A stretch of DNA of 64,000 nucleotides from Magnetovibrio sp. PR-2 (GTDB lineage: Bacteria; Pseudomonadota; Alphaproteobacteria; Rhodospirillales; Magnetovibrionaceae): contig NZ_JBAHUR010000002.1 of NCBI RefSeq assembly GCF_036689815.1, forward strand, positions 248,001 through 312,000. The letters run 5' to 3'. A program made the position numbers and the translations under genes. Numbering within the stretch: the stretch's first letter is position 1; every line of letters starts with the position of its first letter. The notes below the pieces were generated by a model. That model did no database searches, was not told the origin of the DNA, and saw nothing but the letters and a program-made list of their open reading frames with translations. Positions 25,040 through 33,728 of this stretch are shown in pieces.

Positions 25040-25423
25040 ATGTCTCAGCCAGACACCTATGACTACAAAGAACTCCTGCGCGGTGCGGAGACGCATATCG
25101 TCTCTCTCCAGCAGGAGAACGAAGCGCTGAAGGAAGACCTCAACAATATGATTGAGGCCCAAGCCCTTGAAACTGAGCAAATGGTGCAAATGTCCGAACA
25201 GTTGTGGAAGCTTGAAGAAGCATTGATGTCCGCGACCGAAGAAAAGGATGTTGCTTTGATGCTGCTCAACAGTCTCAAAGACAATGTTGAGCGTATTAAG
25301 TCTTTCGCAGAAACGACTTTGGGTGCGGTCAAAGAAAACAAAGCCTCTCGCCTGTCCATGGCCGCGCACGTTTACGAAATCAAATCCATGGTCGACACCT
25401 TAAGGATTGAGAAAAAAGGCTAA
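25040..25423 (+). CDS. Coiled-coil protein cotranscribed with phaC
   Basis: This 127-residue, highly charged protein consists almost entirely of heptad-rich helix (about 15-75 and 85-125, with LQQENEALKEDLNNM). It has no signal peptide or membrane segment. I do not recognise a family. Starting 7 bases after phaC, it may be a granule-associated or PhaC-modulating protein, comparable in size to phasins and PhaR-type accessory proteins, but that is inference from position and shape. Confidence 0.65.
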   Translation: MSQPDTYDYKELLRGAETHIVSLQQENEALKEDLNNMIEAQALETEQMVQMSEQLWKLEEALMSATEEKDVALMLLNSLKDNVERIKSFAETTLGAVKENKASRLSMAAHVYEIKSMVDTLRIEKKG

Positions 25424-25426
25424 ACC

Positions 25427-27661
25427 TTATACGCCAAGCATTTCCGCCTCGTTGGCGGTGACTTGACCGGCGAGCGTGCGTTCGGCCGGAAAAACCATTG
25501 ACACAGTGGTGCCCTCACCCAGTTGACTGTCGATTTCCAACTTACCGCCATGGAGCTCCATAAGCTGCTCAGCCAAGGGCAACCCTAGTCCTGTCCCTTC
25601 ATAGCGTTTTGACAAATGTTGCCCGTCAACTTGCCCGAAGGGGCTCAGCGCCGTTTTGATGTCTTCTTGTGACATGCCGATGCCCGTGTCTTTCACCCGA
25701 ATGACTATGGAGCCGTCAACCACACAGCCTTGCAAAGTCACCTCACCCGATTGGGTAAATTTTGCCGCATTGCCCAACAGGTTCAAGAGAACTTGTTTGA
25801 TCCGCAAGCGATCGCCAAGCAAAATATAAGACCCGGTTTCATCGAATTCTTCAATCAAGGCGTTGTCCCCAGCCGTCACTTGGCTGCGCACCATGTCCAT
25901 GACTTCTTCGACTTCCTTGCGCACGTTTACCGGTCCGTCATCCAACGTCAACATGCCTGCTTCGATCTTGGACAAGTCCAAAATGTCGTTGATGATGTTG
26001 AGAAGATGATGGCCGCTTTGGGCGATGAATTGCGTGTATTCGGACAATTGATCCGGCAGCTTGGCAATCACACCCGACGACATCATTTCCGAAAAGCCGA
26101 TAATCGAATTCAACGGTGTGCGCAGCTCGTGGCTCATATTCGCCATGAAGTTGGATTTCGCCATATTGGCCGCGCGTGCTTCCATCATCGCCAGCTCCAA
26201 CGACCGTTCGACGGCTTTGCGATCCGTCAAATCCAAACCCACGGCCTGAAAGTGGGTGATTTTGCCTTCATCGTCGAAGAACGCCTGGTTATTCCAGCGC
26301 AGCCAGCGTTCCTCGCCCTTTTGGTTTTTAACCATGTGCTCGAAAACGTAATTGGGATCTTGCGGCGTGCGCGACGACAAAAAGCGTTCCACATTCGTCA
26401 CTTCGTCCGGATTGATGTAATCCTTCCACCGTTTGCCGACCCAACTGTCGGGTGTGCCGCCAAAGAAGTCCGCAAGCGCTTGATTGACGAAGACTTCTGT
26501 TGTGTCAGGCCAGAAGCGGTGAATCAACTGTTCGTCATTTTCGACAAGTTCGCGGTAGTGTGCTTCCGATATTTGTAGCGCCTTGGTGTGCGTTTGCAAA
26601 CCTGCGACCATTTGGTCGTAAGCACGGGCGAGACGGCCCAGTTCTCCGTCTTCGTAGTTTTGGTTTGATCGCACACTGAAGTCGCCCATCTCAACCTTAT
26701 GCGCCAGATCCGTCAAACGTCTGATGGGTTTGATCACAAGTGCTTGGGCACCAATCCAACCGCCCACCAGCGATATTCCAGCAAGACCGAAGATCAAAGC
26801 CAGTTGCCAAGCAAGCTCTTTGCGCACTTGGACTGCCAAAGGGGCTAGCGGCGCCAAAGCTACGACTTTTGCGTCCCCGGGCACGCCCGACACACGCTCA
26901 GTGCTGATCATAAAGTCTTCACCTTCAGCATTGGTGAAATGACGCCCCTCCTCATTTTCACCCATCAGCGCATGTCCAAGGGGGGTTGAGGCGATGGACA
27001 CCCCCACCTCAAAGCGCCCTTGCGGATAGGACGCCATGACAGTGCCTTCGCCGTTGACGAGCAACATTTCCTGCCCCGTCGTCGAGACCAACGTCGCAAA
27101 GTAATCCCCCAACCACGTCAAACTCAGCCCGTTGTTCACGGTTCCCGCGACCGAACCATCGCCTGCGAACAGCGGCATGGAAAAGACCAACACGGGCTTG
27201 CCCGTCAGAACACCGAACTTAAAAGGGCTGACAGCAAAAGACCGGGTTTCAAAGGCTTCGACGATGTTTGGCGACTTGCCCACAAACTTCGGCTGCACAA
27301 GCGTGCCGGAACTGCACACAATGTATTTGTCCGCGTTCACCACGGAAAAGTTTGTGTACTTGGTGAACTTGGCCTGGACTTGACGCAACACCCGCATGCA
27401 CGAAAACACGTTACGTCCTAAAACGGCATCGGTCACAGCCAAGCCCGACAACAACTCTTCGGACGCGGAGATCAAATCGTCGATTTTAACTTGGGCTTCT
27501 TGGGTGGAACGATCCAGCAAGCGATACGCATCAAACGTGCGTCGTTCCATAGTTTGGGAGGCCGTGTAAATTTGGAACAACGACAAAGGCACGACAACGA
27601 CGAGGATCAAAATTATGATCCGCGCACGAATGGTCCGCTTGGTTTTGGGTTTGTCCACCAA
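25427..27661 (-). CDS. Cache-HAMP-PAS sensor histidine kinase
   Basis: This 744-residue membrane kinase has TM1 (about 13-32), a periplasmic double-Cache-type domain (35-280) containing two cysteines (FSCMRVL and YIVCSSG), TM2 (about 288-308), HAMP, a PAS domain (about 365-485), HisKA with MSHELRTPLN, and HATPase_c with NLLGNAAKF, DTGIGM and GTGLGLPLAEQ. No receiver domain is attached and no response regulator is next to it. It converges on the phaC operon with 3 bases between gene ends. Confidence 0.9.
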   Translation of the reverse strand: MVDKPKTKRTIRARIIILILVVVVPLSLFQIYTASQTMERRTFDAYRLLDRSTQEAQVKIDDLISASEELLSGLAVTDAVLGRNVFSCMRVLRQVQAKFTKYTNFSVVNADKYIVCSSGTLVQPKFVGKSPNIVEAFETRSFAVSPFKFGVLTGKPVLVFSMPLFAGDGSVAGTVNNGLSLTWLGDYFATLVSTTGQEMLLVNGEGTVMASYPQGRFEVGVSIASTPLGHALMGENEEGRHFTNAEGEDFMISTERVSGVPGDAKVVALAPLAPLAVQVRKELAWQLALIFGLAGISLVGGWIGAQALVIKPIRRLTDLAHKVEMGDFSVRSNQNYEDGELGRLARAYDQMVAGLQTHTKALQISEAHYRELVENDEQLIHRFWPDTTEVFVNQALADFFGGTPDSWVGKRWKDYINPDEVTNVERFLSSRTPQDPNYVFEHMVKNQKGEERWLRWNNQAFFDDEGKITHFQAVGLDLTDRKAVERSLELAMMEARAANMAKSNFMANMSHELRTPLNSIIGFSEMMSSGVIAKLPDQLSEYTQFIAQSGHHLLNIINDILDLSKIEAGMLTLDDGPVNVRKEVEEVMDMVRSQVTAGDNALIEEFDETGSYILLGDRLRIKQVLLNLLGNAAKFTQSGEVTLQGCVVDGSIVIRVKDTGIGMSQEDIKTALSPFGQVDGQHLSKRYEGTGLGLPLAEQLMELHGGKLEIDSQLGEGTTVSMVFPAERTLAGQVTANEAEMLGV

Positions 27662-27796
27662 ATTCCCCAGAATTCCCTACCAACGCAGCCTCTCTGCGCC
27701 AGCCTCTTCCCTCGGGACCGTATCGTATACCCCGGCTTGAGGTTAATTCAAGATGGAATTGTCTGACAAAGCCAATGCGTGCATTCTCGTCGCTGA

Positions 27797-28012
27797 TTAC
27801 CAGTGGGGTGGTTTTTGATCTGCGGCAGGGCCTTCACCCACTTCGTCTTCCAAAGTGATAATGCGGTCTTTGGTTTGAGAAAGCTCACGTTTGAGCTCTT
27901 CGATCTTGGTCCATTGCTGGGTCACCATATCGGACAAGTCCTGAAAGTCTTGATCGCGGTGCGCCAATTGCTCTTCCAAAACTTGAACGCGAGCTTCGAG
28001 ATCATCTGCCAT
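27797..28012 (-). CDS. slyX: SlyX-like coiled-coil protein
   Basis: This 71-residue protein begins MADDLEARVQVLEEQLAHRD, continues as a heptad coiled coil and ends with a short proline-containing tail (PPHW), the typical SlyX layout. The start at 28012 is chosen because GGGGAA lies seven bases before it; a longer frame overlaps meaB. It is the last gene of the tight minus-strand operon that begins at 30802. Function of SlyX is unknown. Confidence 0.8.
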   Translation of the reverse strand: MADDLEARVQVLEEQLAHRDQDFQDLSDMVTQQWTKIEELKRELSQTKDRIITLEDEVGEGPAADQKPPHW

Positions 28013-28016
28013 TTGC

Positions 28017-29009
28017 TTATTCCCCACCGGCTTCATCTTGCGTCACAGCACCCAACAGATCGCGGGCCGCGCGCCGCACGTCCATATCGCGTTTGTAGGC
28101 CCGGTCCAAAAGACCTTGCAGCTTGCCACCGCGTTCCGACATCAAGCGTTCGCGCAGCATATCTTCGGCGGTTTTGATGATGCGCATTTCCAGAATTTGG
28201 CGTTTGCGCACTTCCATTTCGCCGCTGCTTTCCAAGTGATCGTAATGTTCGATGACTTTTTCGGCCAGCTCTTCCATACCCTCGCCCGTTTCCGCACTGG
28301 TGGGGATCACGGGGATGGTCCATTGCTTGTCGCCTTTTCCGGGGCGCCCCAAGTGCAGCATGCCTTTTAGGTCCTGCACCGTGCGCGGTGCATCAGGCTT
28401 GTCGCATTTGCTGACCACGTGGATGTCGGCGATTTCCAACACCCCGGCCTTGATCGCCTGGATTTCGTCGCCGAGCCCGGGGGCCGAGACCACCAAGACA
28501 GAATGCGCAGCTTGCACAATGTCGACCTCGTCTTGGCCCACGCCAACCGTTTCGATCAAGACAATGTCAAAGCCCGCCGCGTCCAGCACGTCCACCGTGT
28601 CCAAAGACGCCCGCGCCAAGCCGCCCAGCGCACCGCGCGTTGCCATAGAGCGGATAAACACACCTTCGTCTTCGGCAAATCCTGTCATGCGCACCCGGTC
28701 ACCCAAAATCGCACCGCCGGAAAACGGGCTGGAGGGATCAATGGCGATGATGCCCACGGTTTTGCCCAGCTTGCGAAAGGCCCGTGTCAATGACGCCACC
28801 ATGGTGGACTTGCCCGCACCCGGAACCCCGGTCAGGCCGACGATGTGCGCATTGCCGGCATGGCGGTGAAGTTCAGCCATCAGGCTTTCCGCGTCCGTCG
28901 AGCGCCCCTCTGCCAACGACATGGCGCGCGCGACAGAACGGGCCTTTCCCGTCAAAACCTCATCGACGAGTTTTTTGATGTGGACTTGCGCTTCGGTCGC
29001 GTCGCTCAT
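28017..29009 (-). CDS. meaB: Methylmalonyl-CoA mutase-associated GTPase MeaB
   Basis: This 330-residue G3E-type GTPase has Walker A GVPGAGKST, a switch region with ETVGVGQDEVDI, and the SKCDKPDAP specificity motif, plus a C-terminal helical dimerisation arm. It protects and reloads the B12 cofactor of methylmalonyl-CoA mutase. No mutase gene is in the window. It overlaps the carbonic-anhydrase stop by 4 bases and is followed after 4 bases by slyX. Confidence 0.93.
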   Translation of the reverse strand: MSDATEAQVHIKKLVDEVLTGKARSVARAMSLAEGRSTDAESLMAELHRHAGNAHIVGLTGVPGAGKSTMVASLTRAFRKLGKTVGIIAIDPSSPFSGGAILGDRVRMTGFAEDEGVFIRSMATRGALGGLARASLDTVDVLDAAGFDIVLIETVGVGQDEVDIVQAAHSVLVVSAPGLGDEIQAIKAGVLEIADIHVVSKCDKPDAPRTVQDLKGMLHLGRPGKGDKQWTIPVIPTSAETGEGMEELAEKVIEHYDHLESSGEMEVRKRQILEMRIIKTAEDMLRERLMSERGGKLQGLLDRAYKRDMDVRRAARDLLGAVTQDEAGGE

Positions 29010-29533
29010 GAATGTTCGCTTTCGATGTCTTTGTATTCCTGGGCCAGCTTTTCATAGTTGGGTTGGATGTAGCCCATCATTTCCCGGTCTTTATCGTTCA
29101 CGTCGCGCAGATACTTCGCCGGCGAGCCTGCCCACATTTGACCGGCCCCAACACGCTTGCCCGGCGTCACCAAAGCGCCAGCCGCAACCAAGGCGCCCTT
29201 TTCCACCACAGCCCCGTCCATGACGCAAGCCTTCATGCCGACGAAGCTGCCTTCTTCTAACGTACAGGCGTGGATCAAGGCCATATGGCCGATGGTGACG
29301 TTGTCTTCGATGATCGTCGCATACGGACGCGAGACATGCACGACGGTGCCGTCTTGGATGTTCACGCCCTTACCAATGCGGATGTTATTGACGTCGCCGC
29401 GCAACACGCAGCCGTACCAGATCCCGGTTTTTGCGCCGATCTCCACATCGCCCGTAACCACAGCGGTTTCAGCAACAAAGGCCTGACCGTCGATTTTCGG
29501 CGTCACCCCGCCGTAGGGAAGTATCGTCGCCAT
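29006..29533 (-). CDS. Gamma-class carbonic anhydrase family protein
   Basis: This 175-residue left-handed beta-helix protein has repeated hexapeptides. The zinc-binding histidines are visible in GTVVHVSRPY and IGHMALIHAC. The ending YKDIESEHS is a short helix. Such proteins interconvert CO2 and bicarbonate or act as acyltransferase-like homologues; activity is not proven by sequence. The start at 29533 follows AAGGAC and matches the family start (MATILPYGG). Encoded between the hydrolase and meaB. Confidence 0.88.
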   Translation of the reverse strand: MATILPYGGVTPKIDGQAFVAETAVVTGDVEIGAKTGIWYGCVLRGDVNNIRIGKGVNIQDGTVVHVSRPYATIIEDNVTIGHMALIHACTLEEGSFVGMKACVMDGAVVEKGALVAAGALVTPGKRVGAGQMWAGSPAKYLRDVNDKDREMMGYIQPNYEKLAQEYKDIESEHS

Positions 29534-29553
29534 TTGGGGAAGTCCTTCTTCAA

Positions 29554-30252
29554 TCAGCGCGCAAACCAAGTACGGAACGCATCGGTGACGGCCTCGGGTT
29601 TTTCCAAGGGGCTGAGATGGCCGCAGTGTTCGATCACCACCAGCTCAGCATTGGCGCCGATGCCGTCAGCCATTTCTTCGTGCACTTTCACAGGTGTCAA
29701 GGCGTCGTCTTCGCCGCACAAAATCAACGTCGGGCAGTTGATGGCGGCTAAATCGTCTCGCCCGTCAATGCGGTCCATAATGGCCGTTTGCTGACGCACA
29801 AAGGCCTCGGCCCCCACCCGCTCGGCCATTTCGCCAAAGATTTTGCCCGCCGTGTCCATATGGTCGGGATGAACCAAGTTCGGGACCATTTCTTGAACGA
29901 TGGTGTCGAGCTTGCCCTCGTCGGCGATGTTCATGGTGCGTTTGCGGTTTTCCGTTTGCTCCGGCAAATCTGCACGTGCGTTGGTGTCGACCAACGCCAA
30001 GTGCGTGATGCGTTCGGGGCATTGGCGCATGACTTCTTGCGCCACGTAGCCGCCCATGCTCAACCCTGCCAAGGCAAAGGGGCCATGGGCCAAGCCCTGC
30101 AAGCGCATGGCAATGACTTCCATGCTGTCATTCTGGCTGGCATCAGCAACGCGGACATCGTAGGCGTCCGACAACGCTTCAATTTGCGGTTCCCACAGCG
30201 CCCGGTCGCACAGCAGGCCCGGAACCACGATCAGGACGGGTTTATGTTCCAT
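29554..30252 (-). CDS. Alpha/beta hydrolase
   Basis: This 232-residue protein has the fold's oxyanion stretch VPGLLCDRALW, the nucleophile elbow GLSMGG (Ser near residue 85), the acid region LILCGEDDALTP and the catalytic His in EHCGHLSPLEKP. It resembles small soluble esterases or C-C hydrolases; the substrate is unknown. An AGGTGAAAT ribosome site precedes it. It sits 7 bases after the isochorismatase-like gene in the five-gene operon. Confidence 0.88.
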   Translation of the reverse strand: MEHKPVLIVVPGLLCDRALWEPQIEALSDAYDVRVADASQNDSMEVIAMRLQGLAHGPFALAGLSMGGYVAQEVMRQCPERITHLALVDTNARADLPEQTENRKRTMNIADEGKLDTIVQEMVPNLVHPDHMDTAGKIFGEMAERVGAEAFVRQQTAIMDRIDGRDDLAAINCPTLILCGEDDALTPVKVHEEMADGIGANAELVVIEHCGHLSPLEKPEAVTDAFRTWFAR

Positions 30253-30259
30253 ATTTCAC

Positions 30260-30802
30260 CTATTTGATCAGCTGGCTGATGTGTTTGAACTCAGCCGTGC
30301 CGGATTTTTTCAACCATTCGAACAGCACGCTTTCAACCACCACCACTTGGCCCCCGTGTTGACGGATGCGTTCCAGCCCCGCCCGGTGGTTCTCCGGCGT
30401 ACGGGATGCGGTGGCGTCTTCGACGACAAAGACCTCATAACCGGCCTCTAACAAATTCAGCGCGGTCTGCAGCACACAGATGTGAGCCTCAATCCCGCAC
30501 AAAATGGCCTGCGTTGCGCCAGTAGCTTTAAACCGCGCCATGAACTCAGCATTGGCGCAGCACGAAAACGTGTCTTTTTCCAAGGGACTGCCTTCAGGCA
30601 TGAAGTCTTGCAAGTCGTCCACGGTGGGCCCGACACCCTTAGAGTATTGTTCTGTCACCATCGCGGGAATGTTCAAGATATCGGCGCCCAGCAGCAATTT
30701 AGCCGCTCCCTGGGGCGCGCGCCCTTCGTCGAACATCACCGGATTGAGCTTGGATTGGATATCAATCACCACCAAGCACGATTGTTTTGCGTCCATCAAC
30801 AC
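30260..30802 (-). CDS. Isochorismatase-family cysteine hydrolase
   Basis: This 180-residue protein has the expected triad: Asp in VVIDIQSKL, Lys in TEQYSKG and Cys in GIEAHICVLQTAL. It resembles YcaC-like hydrolases of unknown substrate. The GTG at 30802 is preferred because AGAGG lies nine bases upstream; ATG at 30796 is possible. It is the first gene of the operon isochorismatase-hydrolase-carbonic anhydrase-meaB-slyX. Confidence 0.88.
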   Translation of the reverse strand: MLMDAKQSCLVVIDIQSKLNPVMFDEGRAPQGAAKLLLGADILNIPAMVTEQYSKGVGPTVDDLQDFMPEGSPLEKDTFSCCANAEFMARFKATGATQAILCGIEAHICVLQTALNLLEAGYEVFVVEDATASRTPENHRAGLERIRQHGGQVVVVESVLFEWLKKSGTAEFKHISQLIK

Positions 30803-31025
30803 GTTCAGAAACCTCTTTGTCTTTCATTGGGCCATAAGTTACCCCCGAGCTCCAAGATGTGCAATGCAGCAACACATGTAGGCTGAAATGCTTGTTTTCC
30901 AGGGTTTACATTGACATATGGGCCCAAACATGTTGAATTCCGGGCCTTCGAGCGCCAAAGCGGGCGCACCCAGCGGGTCCATGGGGACCTCTGAAACAAA
31001 AACAAACAGAAAGCGCCCTACATTT

Positions 31026-32699
31026 ATGAGTTTTGCCGATACCGGACTGAGTGAAGACGTCCTGCGAGCCGTAGCCGATTCCGGCTATGACACCCCTACG
31101 CCCATCCAAGAGAAAGCCATCCCCATCGTCCTTATGGGCCGTGACATCTTGGGCTGTGCACAAACAGGTACGGGCAAAACCGCATCCTTTACCTTGCCGA
31201 TGATCGACATCTTGGCCCATGGCCGCGCAAAAATGCGCATGCCGCGCTCGCTGATTTTGGAGCCCACCCGCGAACTGGCGACCCAAGTTGCGGAAAACTT
31301 CGACAAATACGGCAAGTATCACAAGCTCAACAAAGCTTTGCTCATCGGCGGCACCGACATGAAAGCCCAGTCCAAAGTCTTGGACGGCGGCGCGGACGTC
31401 TTGATCGCAACGCCGGGCCGTTTGCTCGACATGTTTGAACGCGGGCACCTGTTGATGCGCGACGTCAAAATCTTGGTGATCGACGAAGCCGACCGCATGC
31501 TGGATATGGGCTTTATTCCCGACATCGAAAAAATCGTGTCCATGCTGCCGTTCAACCGCCAGACCTTATTCTTCTCCGCCACCATGGCGCCGGAAATCAA
31601 AAAACTGGCCGACAAGTTTTTGATGAACCCGAAAGAGATCACCACCTCGGCCCCCGCCACCACGGCGGCGACCGTGACCCAAGGTCTCTTGATCGTGAAG
31701 CCCGGCGCACAGCACCGGGGTCAGGACGGGAAGAAGAAGCTCAAACGTGACGCCTTGCGCGCCATGATCGGCCACGAAGACGTGCGCGACGCGATTGTCT
31801 TTTGCAACCGCAAATCCGACGTCAACATCGTTTATAAATCCCTGTCCAAGCACGGCCTCAAAGTTGGCCAGCTCCACGGGGATATGAGCCAACCGGCCCG
31901 CACAGAAACCCTGCAACAGTTCAAAGCCAAAGAGTTCAACATTTTGGTGTGTTCCGATGTGGCGGCCCGCGGCCTCGACATTCCGAACTTGAGCCACGTG
32001 TTCAACTTTGACGTCCCCATCAACGCCGAAGATTACGTGCACCGCATTGGCCGCACCGGGCGTGCCGGGAACGAAGGCCACGCCTATTCCATCGCGTTGC
32101 CCGAAGACGGCAAATTCGTCAAACAAATCGAAGCCCTGACATCGAACGAAATTCCTCGCCTCAACATCGAAGGTTTTGACGGTGGTGAGTTGAGCGAAAA
32201 GGACGATCGCGGTGGACGCGGTCGTGGTCGTGGCGGCGAGCGCAATGAAGGTCGCAGTGAAGGTCGGGGCCGAGGTCGTGGACGCGGTCGCGATAAACGC
32301 GATGACAAACCCGCTGAGCCAAAAGCCGAAGCCCCCGCACCTGAAGCGCCAGCAACCGAAACGCCAGCCCCTAAAGCGGACGCGCCTGCTGCGGATAAGC
32401 CCGCGCAGGCTACAAAACCGGAAAAAAGAGAAAAACGCGAACGCGCCCCGCGCAAACGCGAAGGGACGCGAGATCGCTCCCGTGGTCGTCACAAAAAATC
32501 GACCGAGCGACGCATTCGCGAAATCCACAACGAGATTTGCGACGGCCACATGCCCGCATTCCTGATGAACCCGTTGGACATTTCCGACGACAAATCGGAA
32601 ACGTCGGAAGCCAAGCCGGAAAAGAAAAAGGCGGCTCCGCGTCGCCGCCCGCGCCGCAAATCAGCTGCAAAGAAAGCTCCGGCGAAAGCTGAGGACTAA
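31026..32699 (+). CDS. DEAD-box RNA helicase, RhlE type, with long basic tail
   Basis: The helicase core (about 1-375) has the Q motif TPIQEKAIP, Walker A AQTGTGKT, DEAD (VIDEADRM), SAT (FFSATM), and motif VI HRIGRTGRAG. The C-terminal 180 residues are low complexity: an RGG/RGR-rich block, a Pro/Ala/Glu-rich block, a basic helix (STERRIREIHNEICDG) and an Arg/Lys-rich end, typical for RNA-binding tails. The ATG at 31026 matches the family start (SFADTGLS); the frame is open from 30918 and starts there are possible. Likely roles are ribosome assembly or mRNA decay. Confidence 0.9.
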   Translation: MSFADTGLSEDVLRAVADSGYDTPTPIQEKAIPIVLMGRDILGCAQTGTGKTASFTLPMIDILAHGRAKMRMPRSLILEPTRELATQVAENFDKYGKYHKLNKALLIGGTDMKAQSKVLDGGADVLIATPGRLLDMFERGHLLMRDVKILVIDEADRMLDMGFIPDIEKIVSMLPFNRQTLFFSATMAPEIKKLADKFLMNPKEITTSAPATTAATVTQGLLIVKPGAQHRGQDGKKKLKRDALRAMIGHEDVRDAIVFCNRKSDVNIVYKSLSKHGLKVGQLHGDMSQPARTETLQQFKAKEFNILVCSDVAARGLDIPNLSHVFNFDVPINAEDYVHRIGRTGRAGNEGHAYSIALPEDGKFVKQIEALTSNEIPRLNIEGFDGGELSEKDDRGGRGRGRGGERNEGRSEGRGRGRGRGRDKRDDKPAEPKAEAPAPEAPATETPAPKADAPAADKPAQATKPEKREKRERAPRKREGTRDRSRGRHKKSTERRIREIHNEICDGHMPAFLMNPLDISDDKSETSEAKPEKKKAAPRRRPRRKSAAKKAPAKAED

Positions 32700-32702
32700 G
32701 GT

Positions 32703-33635
32703 TTAGTCTTCAGCCGGCATCCAAGCTTTTACAGCGTTACGTCCATTTTTCTTGATGTCGTACAGCGCCATGTCGGCCCGCTCGATGGTGTCGACGATGT
32801 GCTCTTTCACATTGATCACAGCAACACCAAACGAAGCGGTGACGTGAAGTTCTGCCTGGTCATTGCCTTCGCCCGCCATCACCACTTCGCGCTCAATCGT
32901 GGCGCGCAGGCGTTCAAGTACATGCATGGCCGTATCCAGTTCGGTGTTGGGCAGACACAACAAGAACTCTTCCCCACCATAACGAAACACCATGTCGTAA
33001 GGGCGCAGCTGTTCCACCAACAGACCTGAGAGATGACGCAACACCACGTCACCCACCACGTGGCCGTAGGTGTCGTTGATGGTTTTGAAGTGATCCAGGT
33101 CAACCATGCAAATTGTGGAGGGCAAATTGGTGCGCCGGGCGCGTTCACGCTCCGCATCCAGCTCGACCATCATCTCATGACGGTTGCGCACACCCGTGAG
33201 CGGATCCATTTTGGTCAGCCCGCGCCACGCATCGTTTTGCATGTGCTGGACCAGCATATTGAGCTCCAGCAAGGCATGCGTGAAACGGCTGTAATCATCA
33301 ATGGGATGGGGCTCGCCGTTTTCGGTCCCGCGCAAAAACGCCTGGACCTGCTCCAGCACGTCCGCGAGCTTCTGGCCTAACGTCAAATAATCCGGATTGT
33401 TGCGAAAGGCTTGGGATTCAGGACCTAGATACCAAGCCCCCAAGGGAAAATCCCCAATCGCTTCAATACGAAAGCCCGATGTGTCGTGATTCACCACGAC
33501 CTGTTCGTGCCAGTTCTTAAACCATTCCGTTTGTTCGGCAATTGCCCGTTCGACCGACCCGATGCCCGCGATTACCGTTTCCGGTAAAACCACAGCCGGA
33601 CGGCCAGCAGCTTCTACACGTTTCGTGCTATCCAC
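32703..33635 (-). CDS. Diguanylate cyclase with CZB-like N-terminal domain
   Basis: This 310-residue cytoplasmic protein has a GGDEF domain (about 140-305) with GGEEF at 220-224 and an intact inhibitory RPYD site at 211-214, so c-di-GMP synthesis with product feedback is expected. The N-terminal 35-130 region resembles the chemoreceptor zinc-binding (CZB) fold of DgcZ: H43 in a helix and PLGAWYLG at 64-71. The Cys that normally precedes the LGxW motif is Pro here and the later His pair is not evident, so zinc binding may be lost. It converges on the helicase gene with 3 bases between gene ends. Confidence 0.85.
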   Translation of the reverse strand: MDSTKRVEAAGRPAVVLPETVIAGIGSVERAIAEQTEWFKNWHEQVVVNHDTSGFRIEAIGDFPLGAWYLGPESQAFRNNPDYLTLGQKLADVLEQVQAFLRGTENGEPHPIDDYSRFTHALLELNMLVQHMQNDAWRGLTKMDPLTGVRNRHEMMVELDAERERARRTNLPSTICMVDLDHFKTINDTYGHVVGDVVLRHLSGLLVEQLRPYDMVFRYGGEEFLLCLPNTELDTAMHVLERLRATIEREVVMAGEGNDQAELHVTASFGVAVINVKEHIVDTIERADMALYDIKKNGRNAVKAWMPAED

Positions 33636-33728
33636 GCCCGTTTCCCTTATCCCTGTTGAGACACGCGCGTACCCCCACGCTCATGCCCTCAGAACACTAT
33701 GCTCTTCATTTCTGATTCTAGAACTATT

